DNA from: Micrasema longulum
Taxonomy: Eukaryota > Arthropoda > Insecta > Trichoptera > Brachycentridae
Length of the DNA: 64,000 bases
NCBI GenBank assembly: GCA_022494885.1
Contig: JAGVSM010001233.1
Span: 205,102-269,101 of the forward strand
Reading direction: 5' to 3'
The position numbers and the translations under genes are program-made. Of this stretch, positions 21,087 through 30,710 are shown piece after piece (within the stretch, counting starts at the first letter, position 1; each line of letters starts with the position of its first letter). The notes beneath the pieces are model-generated. The model had not been told where the DNA came from and ran no database searches. It saw nothing but the letters and a program-made list of their open reading frames with translations.

Positions 21087-21624
21087 ACTGTTATTCTTCA
21101 CTTTGTTCCTTTTTGTACACGCTTATATGACGCGTAATTAATGGATGAATCACGTTACAATTGCATTTATATATTTTGATAAGAAATTCCTCAAAATAGA
21201 AATATTGTTTAATAATACATTTATGTTTATATAAATTTCCTCATAATATTTCAATCATGTTTTAAAATTAAAATGAACAGCAACCTGTTATAATATTATT
21301 GATATTTTTTTCGACAACAATTATCTAAATTTACAAAACTATAAGGCTTCATTAATTATCTCACAATACATACTTGTATGTCAATAAATACTTACTTTGT
21401 AATATTTTCCCCGAAATTCAAATATAAATACCTAAATTCCCCATTACCTATTAAACACTTAGCCTCACCCTTAACCATTGGTTTTTCCCTCAATTATGAT
21501 TAATGTACATGCTATAGTTCATAAGATTATTTTTATTTTCTACTTAAGTACCTTGAATTATATAACTATATAATCTTCACATTCGTTTGAAAATGCCCTA
21601 ATAAGGCGAAACAATTGTCACGAA

Positions 21625-21806
21625 GATGGAAGAGTTGAGGAAATGTGGATGTTTATGGGCAGAATGGTGAATGTTACACAATGTGTAAAGTGGCCACTTA
21701 AACCAGCCAATGATAGGTCATAAGCCCTGTAAATGCCTAGATTTCCATATTCCCTTCTCAATAATGTTTTCTCTCTCTGTTGAAATAAATTTAAACATAA
21801 ACAACC
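21625..21806 (+). repeat. TDR-393 fragment, second subfamily
   Basis: GATGGAAGAGTTGAGGAAAT ... GTGTAAAGTGGCCACTTAAA ... CTCTCTGTTGAAATAAATTT. It belongs to the subfamily also seen at 28,310 and 33,830. Confidence 0.75.
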
Positions 21807-21972
21807 CAACAAGAATACGATAGTCAATGAAATATAGCTTGATTAAAAAGACAGCTGCCAAACTAATGTCACTAGTGACTAGGAAATTATTGATCACTGA
21901 TCATGTACCGATCAAATCGATTTTATCAGTTTTTTTCATGAAATATGAGGCTCTGTTTTCGAAAATTGATAT
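21806..21972 (-). repeat. Element M half
   Basis: GATTAAAAAGACAGCTGCCA ... CGATTTTATCAG ... TGTTTTCGAAAATTGATATA matches the corresponding ends at 28,965 and 63,200. Confidence 0.6.
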
Positions 21973-22096
21973 AAAAATGCCCTAATAAGGCGAAACAATT
22001 GTCAAGAAGTTTTTATTTTTATATGTTTATATTTGTAAAAATAAAATAAAGTGTTCAGTAAACTCAAATCAGTGTTTGATTTCTAATTATAAGTTT

Positions 22097-22225
22097 TTTT
22101 TATATCTTTTGCATAATTTATGAAAACTCAATTGGTCCTTTTATGTTAAAAAATTGATGTTTTTAATACTTATTATGTATGACTGTATGTTTTCTGAATA
22201 AACTAAAATAAATGTATTTTAATTT
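22097..22225 (+). repeat. LINE-D tail, right part
   Basis: ATGAAAACTCAATTGGTCCT, TTTTTAATACTTATTATGTA and CTGTATGTTTTCTGAATAAA continue the LINE-D 3' end interrupted at 20,821. Confidence 0.6.
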
Positions 22226-22239
22226 AATTTTTTTTTCAT

Positions 22240-22800
22240 TATTTTTTTTTGTTTTTTTTTACAATATTATACATAAAAGGTAAAATAGAGTATTTAAAAA
22301 AATAAAGGATAATTACATAGCAATGAAATACATATTAACAGTAAAAATAGTAAACAAAAAAATCCCACAAAGGCATGGCCTGTTCGTGGGTAGGTATACA
22401 AGAAATGTTTATGAATTTTTGCTCCTATAATAAATAGACAATTATAATGTTTTTGTGAAACATAAGAAAGAGAAAAGAAAATATTCTGTAAAAGGTTATT
22501 AGGTTTTTTTATAGCAATTAAAAATTTTGTTATAAAATATTAAAAAAACATTAAAATATTCCGTATTATTAAAGGGAACAAAATGTATCATGGAAAAAAA
22601 GAGTTCATATCTTTAGTTTGAATCCAGGATAGTGCGTGTTTTTTAAAAGAAGAAAAATTTTGAAAGATTGGGATCAATGAAATATTATCAGTAAAAAAAG
22701 AGTTGAAATTTTTCGGGCCTATAAAATATGCATGTCTCTGTGCGAGCCTCGTTTTACAATGTGGCATTTCTATCACACGATTCCTTCTTTGGCTTGATCT
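22240..22800 (-). pseudogene. Probable non-LTR tail
   Basis: The minus reading contains MPHCKTRLAQRHAYFIG, FNSFFTDN and FKKHALSWI. This resembles the terminal '+.P.C+T...FN.LP...FK..L' block of a non-LTR polyprotein. A 3' part (22,330-22,400) resembles 25,980-26,065. Low certainty because the motifs are degenerate. Confidence 0.4.
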
Positions 22801-23477
22801 ATTTGATTCTTAAATATATATTTTGAACATTGAAAACAAAATATTTATATACTCAAATTGAATGAAATATGACGCATGTTTTAACTCTTGTGTGGCTGTG
22901 ATGTCACTCTAGTCGACATAGGACACAAGACTTGATATATCTCTCTTATTTAAAAAAAATTATGAATTCGTATTTTTCGTAATCTTCAAATGGACATTTT
23001 CACACCCGATTTGGAAAGTAAAATTTGTATAACTATGCTAAATGTTAATACAAACAATATTTATCCTTGCTACGCGAAGAATGAATGTCCGCTAATTCAG
23101 CAACACATCTATACAGATACCTTATACAAGAGAGAGCACGAAGATAGAAGTCATAACAAGGAAGATAGAGACGCTGTTCTGCGGCGGGTGTTGTCTCAAA
23201 CGTATTCAGTCGGTTGATGAAAGTGATGAGGGACACGCGCGTAACATGAGCGGTGTATTTGTGATTTTTAATTTATGTTGCTATTACAGGGCTAAATTAT
23301 ATGTTTATTTGCATATATTACGGAAAAGGAATTATTTAACAGAATGTCAGCATGTTTTTTTTTTCAATATTTGAACTTTAGAATATTCCGTCTTTTACTA
23401 GCGGTAACACGATGTTATATCACCGCGCGTAAAGGGATTATTTACCACAGTCTTTTAAGAGTTAAGGACACGACATC
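22801..23477. other. Gene-free stretch
   Basis: A 75-codon plus frame (22,990-23,217) without a recognised domain is the only sizeable frame. No repeats matched. Confidence 0.3.
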
Positions 23478-23945
23478 TGTTGGCAAACAGATGTTTATCG
23501 CAGGAAGCAAAACTAGCTGTTCACAATGGAGTTCTAGTGCCAACTCTTATGTATGGGAGCGAAGTACGGAATTGGAAAAATAATGATGAAAGTAGGTTAA
23601 ATGCTGTCGAGATGCGATCCCTCTGGCGAGAGTGTGGTAAAACTACGTATGATAGGTGCACAAATGTCGAGATCCGTGAACTGTGTAAGACTGAGACATG
23701 CACTATCGACAGAATCAAGAAAGGGGTGCTGCGTTGGTTCGGGCATGTAGAGCGAATGGACAGCGAAAGAATGGCTGAAAGGGTCTACGATGCGAATGTT
23801 GATGGATGCAGAAAACGAGGAAGACTGAGAAAGACCTGGCACGATCGAGTCCATCAAATACTTAAAGATAGACACTTCAAGAGTAGGAATACTCAGCGTG
23901 CGTGCATGAGAAAATGTATAAATGTAGAGGAAACGAGGTCTATAT

Positions 23946-23947
<2 letters not shown>
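23478..23947 (+). pseudogene. LINE-B C-terminal RT fragment
   Basis: A 155-codon frame: ANRCLSQEAKLAVHNGVLVP, TLMYGSEVRNW, NAVEMRSLWRECGKT, LRWFGHVERMDSERM, RGRLRKTWHDRVHQ, ACMRKCINVEE. Blocks and order equal those of the better LINE-B copy at 58,080-59,001. It ends at a (TA)n tract. 5' truncated; open but not functional alone. Confidence 0.82.

Positions 23948-23978
<31 letters not shown>
23943..23978. repeat. (TA)n microsatellite
   Basis: About 36 bases of alternating TA at the break between LINE-B and the next repeat. Confidence 0.85.
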
Positions 23979-23979
<1 letters not shown>

Positions 23980-23982
23980 AGA

Positions 23983-24110
23983 TAATTTATATAGCGCCGT
24001 TTTTGTGAAAATCACCTCAAGGGCGCTGTACAGTAAATAAATATACCAGCACGTCTTGCAGCTATAGAGCGCATGGACAGTTGGCATTCTTCCTCATTTC
24101 AGTGGTAAAT
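23983..24110 (-). repeat. 'GCTGCAAG' repeat unit with L2-like terminus
   Basis: In reverse orientation: GCGCCCTTGAGGTGATTTTC, AAACGGCGCTATATAAATTA and CATGCGCTCTATAGCTGCAA. One unit of the array seen at 5500 and 39,170. Confidence 0.72.
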
Positions 24111-24121
24111 TACAGCACAGA

Positions 24122-24290
24122 GAATAAGTCACTGAGATGGTTTGGTCATGTAGAACGAATGGACGAAGAAAAAATGACTAAACAGATACATAAATGGCGA
24201 AAATCACAAGTTTTCTCGTGTTAAAAGCAGACTCAACCGAAGGGCATGTTTGACAAAATGTTTGAACTCGGAAGAAGCTTGCGATATATT
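24122..24290 (+). pseudogene. LINE-B fragment, degenerate
   Basis: Readings LRWFGHVERMDEEKMTKQIH and SRVKSRLNRRACLTKCLNSE correspond to the LINE-B C-terminus with an internal deletion. Confidence 0.65.
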
Positions 24291-24439
24291 TATTTTTATT
24301 TATTTATTTTGTTCATTAACGCCCAAAAATAATCAAATTCATTCTAACATACTAAAAATTTGTGATCGTCAAGCTTCTACAACAAAATACTTAAATACTC
24401 GAGCTTTGCCAGCAACCAAATTTTAAAGTAGTCTAAAAG

Positions 24440-24576
24440 TAGTCGCAAAAAAGGTATCCCTGTTAGGAAGGATAAGGAATAAATTAGACATTAAAACCTC
24501 TCTGCTGATATTTAAAAGTATTATCGTTCCCCATATTGATTATTGCTCCAGTATTTTATATATAAGTAATGAAGGA
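24440..24576 (+). pseudogene. LINE-F C-terminal RT, left of micro-insertion
   Basis: KKVSLLGRIRNKLDIKTSLL then IFKSIIVPHIDYCSSILYIS. It continues at 24,639 after a 62-base insertion. Confidence 0.75.
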
Positions 24577-24603
24577 AAAATCACTCGCAAACGAGTGGAG
24601 GCG

Positions 24604-24638
<35 letters not shown>
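24577..24638 (+). mobile_element. Hairpin plus poly(A) micro-insertion
   Basis: The insert is 30 bases containing the perfect hairpin CACTCG-CAAA-CGAGTG (24,582-24,597), followed by an A run of about 32 bases. It is flanked by the perfect duplication ATGAAGGA (24,569-24,576 and 24,639-24,646). The sister LINE-F at 16,725 shows the empty site. It looks like an extremely short, target-primed reverse-transcription product. Confidence 0.82.
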
Positions 24639-24641
<3 letters not shown>

Positions 24642-25215
24642 AAGGAGATCTAAAAAGACTCAAAATAATACAAAACAAAGCGATGAGGATAATATTAAGA
24701 TGTGGGAGACGAACAAATGTTAAGAAAATGATTCAACTTCTAGATATCATGACAATTGATCAAAGAATCAAATTCAATGTTGCCAATGAAATAAACAAAA
24801 TTATTAAAGGAATAGTTCCGAGATATTTTCAAAATAAACTAAAAATAATGAGTTCTTTCATAACTATGCAACAAGAGGATCTAAAAATATAAGACTGGAA
24901 AAGAAATCAAAAGCAATGTCCCAGAACTGCCTTATGTACAAGGGAATAAAACTATTTGAAGAAATGCCAGAAAGCATAAAAAATGAAATTAATGTAAATA
25001 TATTTAAAATTAAATGTAAAAAGTATATATGTGAAAAATATTAGGTAGTAAATAGTGTAAAAAGTGAATATAATTAATGAAAATGTACATATGAAACAGT
25101 TAATATTATAAATTAGGATACTAAGTGTATAATAGTGATAAATAATGTTAGAATAAGTACAGATGTAAATATTGTGTTGTAAATATATATTAGACTATAT
25201 AAATACATAGAACTA
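24639..25215 (+). pseudogene. LINE-F C-terminal RT and 3' end
   Basis: EGDLKRLKIIQNKAMRIILR, CGRRTNVKKMIQLLDIMTID and VANEINKIIKGIVPRYFQNK, then a frameshift, a 3' UTR and an AATAAATAAATAATAATAAA tail. Nearly the same as 16,740-17,755 except for the TDR-393 insertion there. Confidence 0.78.
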
Positions 25216-26090
25216 AATAAATAAATAATAATAAATAAAAAAAAAGCACAGGAAAAACTGTTAAAAAATAGAATATTTAGGAGACAAAACGGCTTGGCAA
25301 CCTACTTTGGTTTTTCGGTATAACTTTTTAAAATTATAATTAGTCGACGTTTACATGAAGTTCTATGAATCCTATGCGAAAATAAACTGAATTCGAACGG
25401 GCTTAAAATACGGTTGAATAAAAGAAAAATACAAGTGATTTTGAATTTACAATTCGCGTTTATTTCGGCGGGGCATCTCATAATATCCATGCAGAAATGA
25501 CAATACGCCAGCGATGCTAAACGTCGATAAACATGTTTTATTCTTTTTTCTTATCTTAAGTACGCAATTCAAAACGACAAACATCGTATCGGCCGTATCG
25601 CGTCAGTCAAGTCAAGGAGTCAAGTCGAGACATTTCACTATCATCTGACTCTATAATCCGCCATTTTGTTTCGTTGTGTGTCATGTGTCATGTCATACAT
25701 CATATGCATGCGCAGTAGGGTTACAAACTTTTTATTCGCGTTGAAAATATAGTTTTGTTTAATTTTAACGGATAAATAGTGGGTAGTTTCTTTTTCTTCT
25801 GAGGTGGAGTAGTTTGATCGTTAGCATTGACATATTAATACATGTACATGTGCCCTATAGAGTAGGGTAAGAATGGGTAGATATTACCAGTCACTTAAGG
25901 AGAAATATTTTTTTTTTAATATTTTTTTTTGGTTGTTTATTTTTCCATGCTCATATTATTTACATAGAAATATAATAACAAAAATACATCTTAAAATTAA
26001 GCTTTAACATGAATTGGAAAAAATGCCCACAAAGACTAGAGCGTCTGAGCGTGGGCCATTCCTTTTTTAATTATTAAAAAGTTTATAGCA
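25216..26090. other. Gene-free stretch
   Basis: 25,500-25,740 is less AT-rich with TCATGTGTCATGTCATAC-type short repeats. 25,980-26,065 resembles 22,330-22,400 and may be a LINE 3' end. No gene recognised. Confidence 0.3.
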
Positions 26091-26093
26091 CAT

Positions 26094-26250
26094 ATACAGG
26101 GTGTTCTTTAAACCCTATAACACATCCGAAATTACGATGATCAGTATGAGCAAGAAGACATATTGGCACATTTAAATACATTTTTAGAAAGAATAAAGTT
26201 TTTTTTTTAAATATATAAAAAACAACAAATGGCTGCTAACTTCTCCCAGA
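26094..26250 (+). repeat. Element P, single half
   Basis: ACAGGGTGTTCTTTAAACCC, GATGATCAGTATGAGCAAGA and CAAATGGCTGCTAACTTCTC match one arm of the foldback at 51,812-52,562. It is truncated at the GC-rich core and joins LINE-B. Confidence 0.75.
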
Positions 26251-26432
26251 TACACAAATTCCTTTACTTGTTTTAGTATAACTCTATTCACAGTGATTTC
26301 ACATTTAGTCATACTTTCATTTCTTTCAAAAACCATCACATTTGATTTATTTATGCTTTATCGATTCATCAGCAAATCGCTTCCCTTGCATACATCGTAG
26401 ACCTTTGTTACCAAGCGTTACAGTTCCTCTCA
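26250..26432 (-). pseudogene. LINE-B fragment
   Basis: Minus-strand match to 55,620-55,795 (CACATTTAGTCATACTTTCA, AAAACCATCACATTTGATTT, CAAATCGCTTCCCTTGCATA). It covers the VMVFER...NITKCEI region of LINE-B. Confidence 0.65.
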
Positions 26433-26974
26433 AAATTAATAAATATAACTGTTCAACCAAAAATACTGTATTCTGGGACGGTCCCGGCCGATCCAGAATC
26501 GTTGGCAACCCTAGTCATACATATGTAGGGGAGGGTGGGGCATGATGGGGTAGTGGGGAAAGATGGGATAAAAGCCGAAATCTGCCGAGTAGCTCCGAGC
26601 CTATTACGCCATTTGATGCTCTCCTTAGACCCCCCACCAATGATGCAATTGCAACAGACATGTGTGCACGCTCCGATACGCAACGATACTAAAAGTGTTT
26701 TTGGCAAATTTTATGTTATTTTATCGAGTTTTGCTGCTTGTGACATAAAAGAAAGCAAATCGTGATTTTAACTGGCTGATGGTCGCTTTACAAGCTCAAA
26801 GTATTGTCATTTACAGCAAGTTCATCAATTATTTCCAGAGAAATTGTATTTCGTAAACACTAAGCGTTGTTAACAAGCATAGTAAAAGGGGCAAGACAGG
26901 GTATCGGTGCCTCATCTTACCTCATTGCCTGAACACAATGAAATAACAGTTTTTATTTTCTTTGTGTAAGCAGA

Positions 26975-27240
26975 ATATGGTCCGAAACTACGTTTAAAAG
27001 ACCAAGAGGGGGAGTTGGTCAAAGTAATGCATGAATCGAGATAAAGAAGACATTTTAGAAGTGAGAAAAGGATATAAACTAGCTACAAGATTTTATTCAA
27101 TTTCTCAAACTACTTTGGAGCGAAAAGTTATGTTGGCCAGGCAAAATAATAACAGGATAGATAAGGTGAAGGTTCTTTTGGGTCCCAAACATACAGTTTT
27201 TAATAAAAAAGAAGTAGCCATCGAAACGATCAAGACGTAA
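26975..27240 (+). pseudogene. Pogo-like transposase, N-terminal HTH segment
   Basis: MVRNYVxKRPRGGVGQS is followed (frame 27,031-27,240) by DKEDILEVRKGYKLATRFYS and ISQTTLERKVMLARQNNN. This resembles the psq/CENP-B-type helix-turn-helix that opens pogo/Tigger transposases in insects. The catalytic DDE domain expected next is missing, and the sequence jumps to a C-terminal finger. The transposase cannot be active. Confidence 0.6.
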
Positions 27241-27425
27241 CTCTTCTTCCATAAATGATAAAGATGATACAGAGTGCCTGTTTTGTAGAGGGTGATACGT
27301 TGAGTCAAATAAAGGCTGGATAGCGTGTCAAATGTGCTAGAGCTGGGCACACTGTTCATGCGCTGGAGTAGACGAAAAAAAACAAGACACCATCCTTGTC
27401 TGTCCTAGTTGCGAACCGCAGTAGG
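27240..27425 (+). pseudogene. Pogo-like transposase, C-terminal PHD-like finger
   Basis: Across one or two frame changes: DDTECLFCRG, GWIACQMC, SWAHCSCAGVDEKKQD, ILVCPSCEPQ. The Cys4-His-Cys3 spacing (C..C, C..C, H..C, C..C) matches the PHD-like finger at the C-terminus of many insect pogo transposases. The element's right inverted repeat follows. Confidence 0.62.
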
Positions 27426-27650
27426 CGGTACCCCATCTTTCCCCACTAGTGGGGCAAGACGGGATAATTACGACTGTTTTTAATTGATTTATTTCACTAG
27501 TTTTTTTTATCTTATTTTTAGTTTTTTTGTAACACGTTTGTTAGATTAAAGATCAAAGTTTATAAAAATATTTTTTTAAAGGTTTTTTAAAAAAAACGCG
27601 TTTTATCGACGTATTACCTTAAAGGCCCCATCATGCCCCACCCTCCCCTA

Positions 27651-27920
27651 ATACGTACACCTTCCATAGTGTAATATTTATTATCATAAATTATAAGAAT
27701 ATAATGAAGGTAATTAGTTGATGGGTGACTGACGATTGATAACCGATTATAGAAATAGATTTTTATAATTTATTTTACAAATTACACTTATCTTTCTTTG
27801 AACGCTTTGTTCTATCTTCTAAAAAATTAATTCTCTCGAAGACCGTCGAATTTTTCACTAGCTATTTACTGAAATAGAGATAAATAAAATATACTAATAA
27901 AATCTACTCTTAGGTCAGCA
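27651..27920. other. AT-rich spacer
   Basis: Nothing recognised. Confidence 0.3.
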
Positions 27921-27924
27921 TTTG

Positions 27925-28115
27925 ATTCAGGAAGAGGAAAACTTGTCGAAATCCGGCGCTCCCCAAACACTAGATTTGGAGATCGCGCTATCTCTCGGAT
28001 CGGCTCTCTGCCTGGAACCAATTGCCTTCAAACTTACGAATCATCGACAGTCCCAGTCAGTTCAGATCCCAACTAAAATCCCACTTCTTTAAACTATCAT
28101 ACCCTCAATTTTAAA
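27925..28115 (+). pseudogene. L2/CR1-type RT C-terminal fragment
   Basis: The reading WRSRYLSDRLSAWNQLPSNL is followed by RIIDSPSQFRSQLKSHFFKL, the terminal WN.LP..LR...S...F+..LK+.FF block. Different sequence from the L2-like copy at 36,178, so another family. Confidence 0.6.
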
Positions 28116-28227
28116 TCTGGAAATATAATGCATCACTTAAGTTTAGTTAGAATGTAAGTTTAGATATACAATGAGGAAGTTCAGCGGTTTTTAAAAAAAA
28201 TATATATTTGTTAATAGACTGTTAAAC

Positions 28228-28680
28228 TAAGTCAATTGTTTTCAGGCGTTGCCTAGTAGGTGATTTGGTTCAGCCGGATGAATGTCACCCGCGTGATAAA
28301 GGTTTCAGCTCCTTTACTTTACAAAAGTCAACAGATGGAAGAGTTGAGGAAATGTGGATGTTTATGGGCAGAATGGTGAATGTTACACAATGTGTAAAGT
28401 GGTCACTTAAACCAGCCAATGACAGGTCATAAGCCCTGTAAATGCCTTGATTTCCATATTCCCTTCTCAATAATGTTTTCTCTCTCTCTGTTGAAATAAA
28501 TTTAAACATGAACAACCCCCTAGGGAGGAAATCCAGCCAGTCTGCAAGCATTTGGACATAATCAAACATTGTCATATTACAACCGCTTAAACCACTTAAG
28601 CCCTGTAGATGTAGATGCCTAGACTTCTATTTTACTTTCCCTAAAATGTTCTTCATCTCCGTTGTAATATGTTATTACAA
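28228..28680 (+). repeat. TDR-393, second-subfamily copy followed by a partial first-subfamily copy
   Basis: 28,228-28,567 runs from CAGGCGTTGCCTAGTAGGTG through AAGTGG(T)CACTT to GCAAGCATTTGGACATAATC. 28,568-28,678 repeats CCCTGTAGATGTAGATGCCT ... CTTCATCTCCGTTGTAATAT, as if a second unit began. The minus strand is open for 96 codons (28,285-28,575). Confidence 0.78.
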
Positions 28681-28744
28681 CAGATATATTTTATTTTATT
28701 TGATTTTATTCTATTTTATTATATTTTTTTCTATTTTATTCTAT

Positions 28745-28955
28745 TATATGGGCAGAATAGTGAATGTTATAGTGTGTAAAGTGGCCACTTAAACCAGCCA
28801 ATGACAGGTCATAAGCCCTGTAAATGCCTAGATTTCCATATTCCCTTCTCAATAATGTTTTCCCTCTCTGTTGCAATAAATTTTAACATTAATAACTCCC
28901 TAGGAAGGAAATCCAGCCAGTCTGCAAGCATTTGGACATACTCAAACAAGAATAC
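28745..28955 (+). repeat. TDR-393 partial copy
   Basis: GGGCAGAATAGTGAATGTTA ... AAGTGGCCACTT ... GCATTTGGACATACTCAAAC. It abuts element M at the same sequence (CAAGAATACGATAGTCAATG) as the copy at 21,800. Confidence 0.75.
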
Positions 28956-28964
28956 GATAGTCAA

Positions 28965-29985
28965 TGAAATATAGCTTGATTAAAATGACAGCTGCCAAAC
29001 TAATGTCACTAGTGACTAGGAAATTATTAATCACTGATCATGTACCGATCAAATCGATTTTATCAGTTTTTTCATGAAATATGAGGCTCTGTTTTCGAAA
29101 ATTGAAAAAAAAAACGCAAAAACATGCCTATTATAGTATGTTTAAAACAATTATTTACTAAAAAATGAGACATTATTTGGGATTTCTACAGCTATTACAT
29201 AAACAAAATACGTAGAAAAATATTAACAATACTAGAGCCAATTAAAAAAATCCACTGTCAATCTAATGACACATTAAATAAAAGAAAATTTGAATTGGTC
29301 AACTACTCGTATATTATGAAAATCCCTCTCCTCCACTCTATTTCCTCATCCCTTAACCTTCTTACGAGCTCTTTTTTTTCTTATGTCTTATATAATATAT
29401 TATTTTTCTCTTTACTGTGTAACATGTTCTCTCATTATATTTGTAAAAAACTTAAACCAAATGTATGTCCTATTTTTTAATATTTTGTATTCTTATATAA
29501 CAACGGTTGTTTTTCCTTAATAAATTTAAAAAAAAAAATAATAATAAAAGAGTTTACGTAATTTTATGTGTGGGACGTTTGTATTCATGTGTATGTGAAT
29601 GTGTGTATGCGTGAATGAATGAGGGAGAGGGTACATGTGCGTGTGGGAATGAATGAGGGAGAGGGTGCGTGTGTGTGAGTGCGTAAGTATAAAAAATATT
29701 TGTTGAAAACTTGTAATTATATTAAAAATGGTACAAGAAAGAGCTTGGTAATTTTTGCAAAAAGACGTATCCTTGTAAGAACGTCGTTAATAATTGAGTT
29801 TTTTTTTTGTTTTTAAGTTTTAAAGCTTATTTTATGTATATATTATTATGTCAAGGATTGTATAAAAAAATTAGCCAGATGCGAATGATTTTTCGTGTGT
29901 CAATATAAATCACTCCTTAGACGTTATTACAGAGTTATGTCCTCACTTTTGCTGACAACTGTCATTCTAATCAAGCTATATTTTA
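28965..29985 (-). mobile_element. Element M split by repeat S
   Basis: 28,965-29,170 and about 29,748-29,985 together make one element M (ends GATTAAAATGACAGCTG and GACAACTGTCATTCTAATC). The 29,170-29,748 interval is a separate repeat (S), also found at 51,110-51,810. Confidence 0.65.
29170..29748 (+). repeat. Repeat S with CA/TG-rich segment
   Basis: AATACTAGAGCCAATTAAAA, GTTTACGTAATTTTATGTGT, two AATGAATGAGGGAGAGGGT units and AAATGGTACAAGAAAGAGCT are shared, inverted, with 51,110-51,810. Confidence 0.6.
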
Positions 29986-29989
29986 AAGA

Positions 29990-30415
29990 CTACAAAGGAA
30001 AGAAATTGAAATAAATTGAACCATTAAAACAATAGGGACTCTAACACAAAATGGCTGAATAACCCAATAAATTCTTCTATGATTAATAAAAGTATTTCTT
30101 TAAATTTGGATATTGAACAGCAAAATATATCAATAGAGCAAAATTCATTTCCAAGATTATGTAGTCTCTTTTTTGCATCACCTTTCAACTGTGCATGTAA
30201 CATATACATTTTTCGAAAATAATTTGTATACTACGGAGATGGCAAAGGTGAAAGTGTATTTTAGTATTTGCATGTCGGTGTAGTGAGTGTCCTGACGAAG
30301 AGACGGGAACGTTTTGAAACTGGTACACATAAAAACTCTGTAAGTGGTAATAATAATATTGTATAAAATAAAAATATTGAATAACATTAATTCGACCTTC
30401 AGTGTTCTATTTTTA
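29990..30415. other. Gene-free stretch
   Basis: No recognised gene. About 30,290-30,335 (GTCCTGACGAAGAGACGGGA ... TTTTGAAAC) resembles the GAAAC-type motif that follows the coding part of Penelope-like elements. Tentative. Confidence 0.3.
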
Positions 30416-30419
30416 CATG

Positions 30420-30710
30420 TCAATCGAAGCTAAATTGGCAGGGCACAACGGAGTTTTAGTCCCAACACTTATGTATGGAAGTGAAACATGGAACTGGCAG
30501 AGGAAGGATGAAAGCCGAGTGAACGCGGTTGAAATGCGATACCTTACGATCTCTCGACGAATGTGTGGAAATCAATGTATGACAGGGTTGCGAATGATGA
30601 AATCAGGCGAGAGTGTAAATCTGAGTCAAGTATAGAAAAGATCTCTGAGATGGTTTGGTCACGTAGAACGAATGGACGACGAAATAATGGTAAAACAAGT
30701 GCAAATGACA
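30420..30710 (+). pseudogene. LINE-B copy, left of LINE insertion
   Basis: SIEAKLAGHNGVLVPTLMYG, SETWNWQRKDESRVNAVEMR, then frameshifted WFGHVERMDDEIMVKQVQMT. It is interrupted by another LINE and resumes at 31,772 with NGNVRRGRPRKTWHD. Confidence 0.78.

Larger units (their letters stand above)
21090..22096 (+). mobile_element. Penelope-like 3' region with internal TDR-393 and element M pieces
   Basis: 21,305-21,620 and 21,970-22,090 match 7490-7915. Between them lie a TDR-393 fragment (21,625-21,806) and half of element M (21,806-21,970). GCCCTAATAAGGCGAAAC occurs twice (about 21,592 and 21,979), on either side of the foreign DNA. Confidence 0.55.
26526..27650 (+). mobile_element. Pogo-like DNA transposon, internally deleted
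   Basis: The ends at 26,528-26,550 and 27,626-27,648 form a perfect 23-bp inverted repeat (starts GGGGAGGGTGGGGCATG). They are flanked by TA on both sides (26,526-26,527 and 27,649-27,650), the target duplication of Tc1/mariner-pogo elements. Further GGGGCAAGACGGG/GGGGAAAGATGGG repeats lie inside both ends (about 26,553, 26,888, 27,430, 27,453). Length is 1121 bp. Confidence 0.85.

Noticed and set aside
24569..24892. 107-codon frame with a poly-lysine run
   Set aside because: It is the LINE-F frame joined to a poly(A) micro-insertion; the lysines are the A run.
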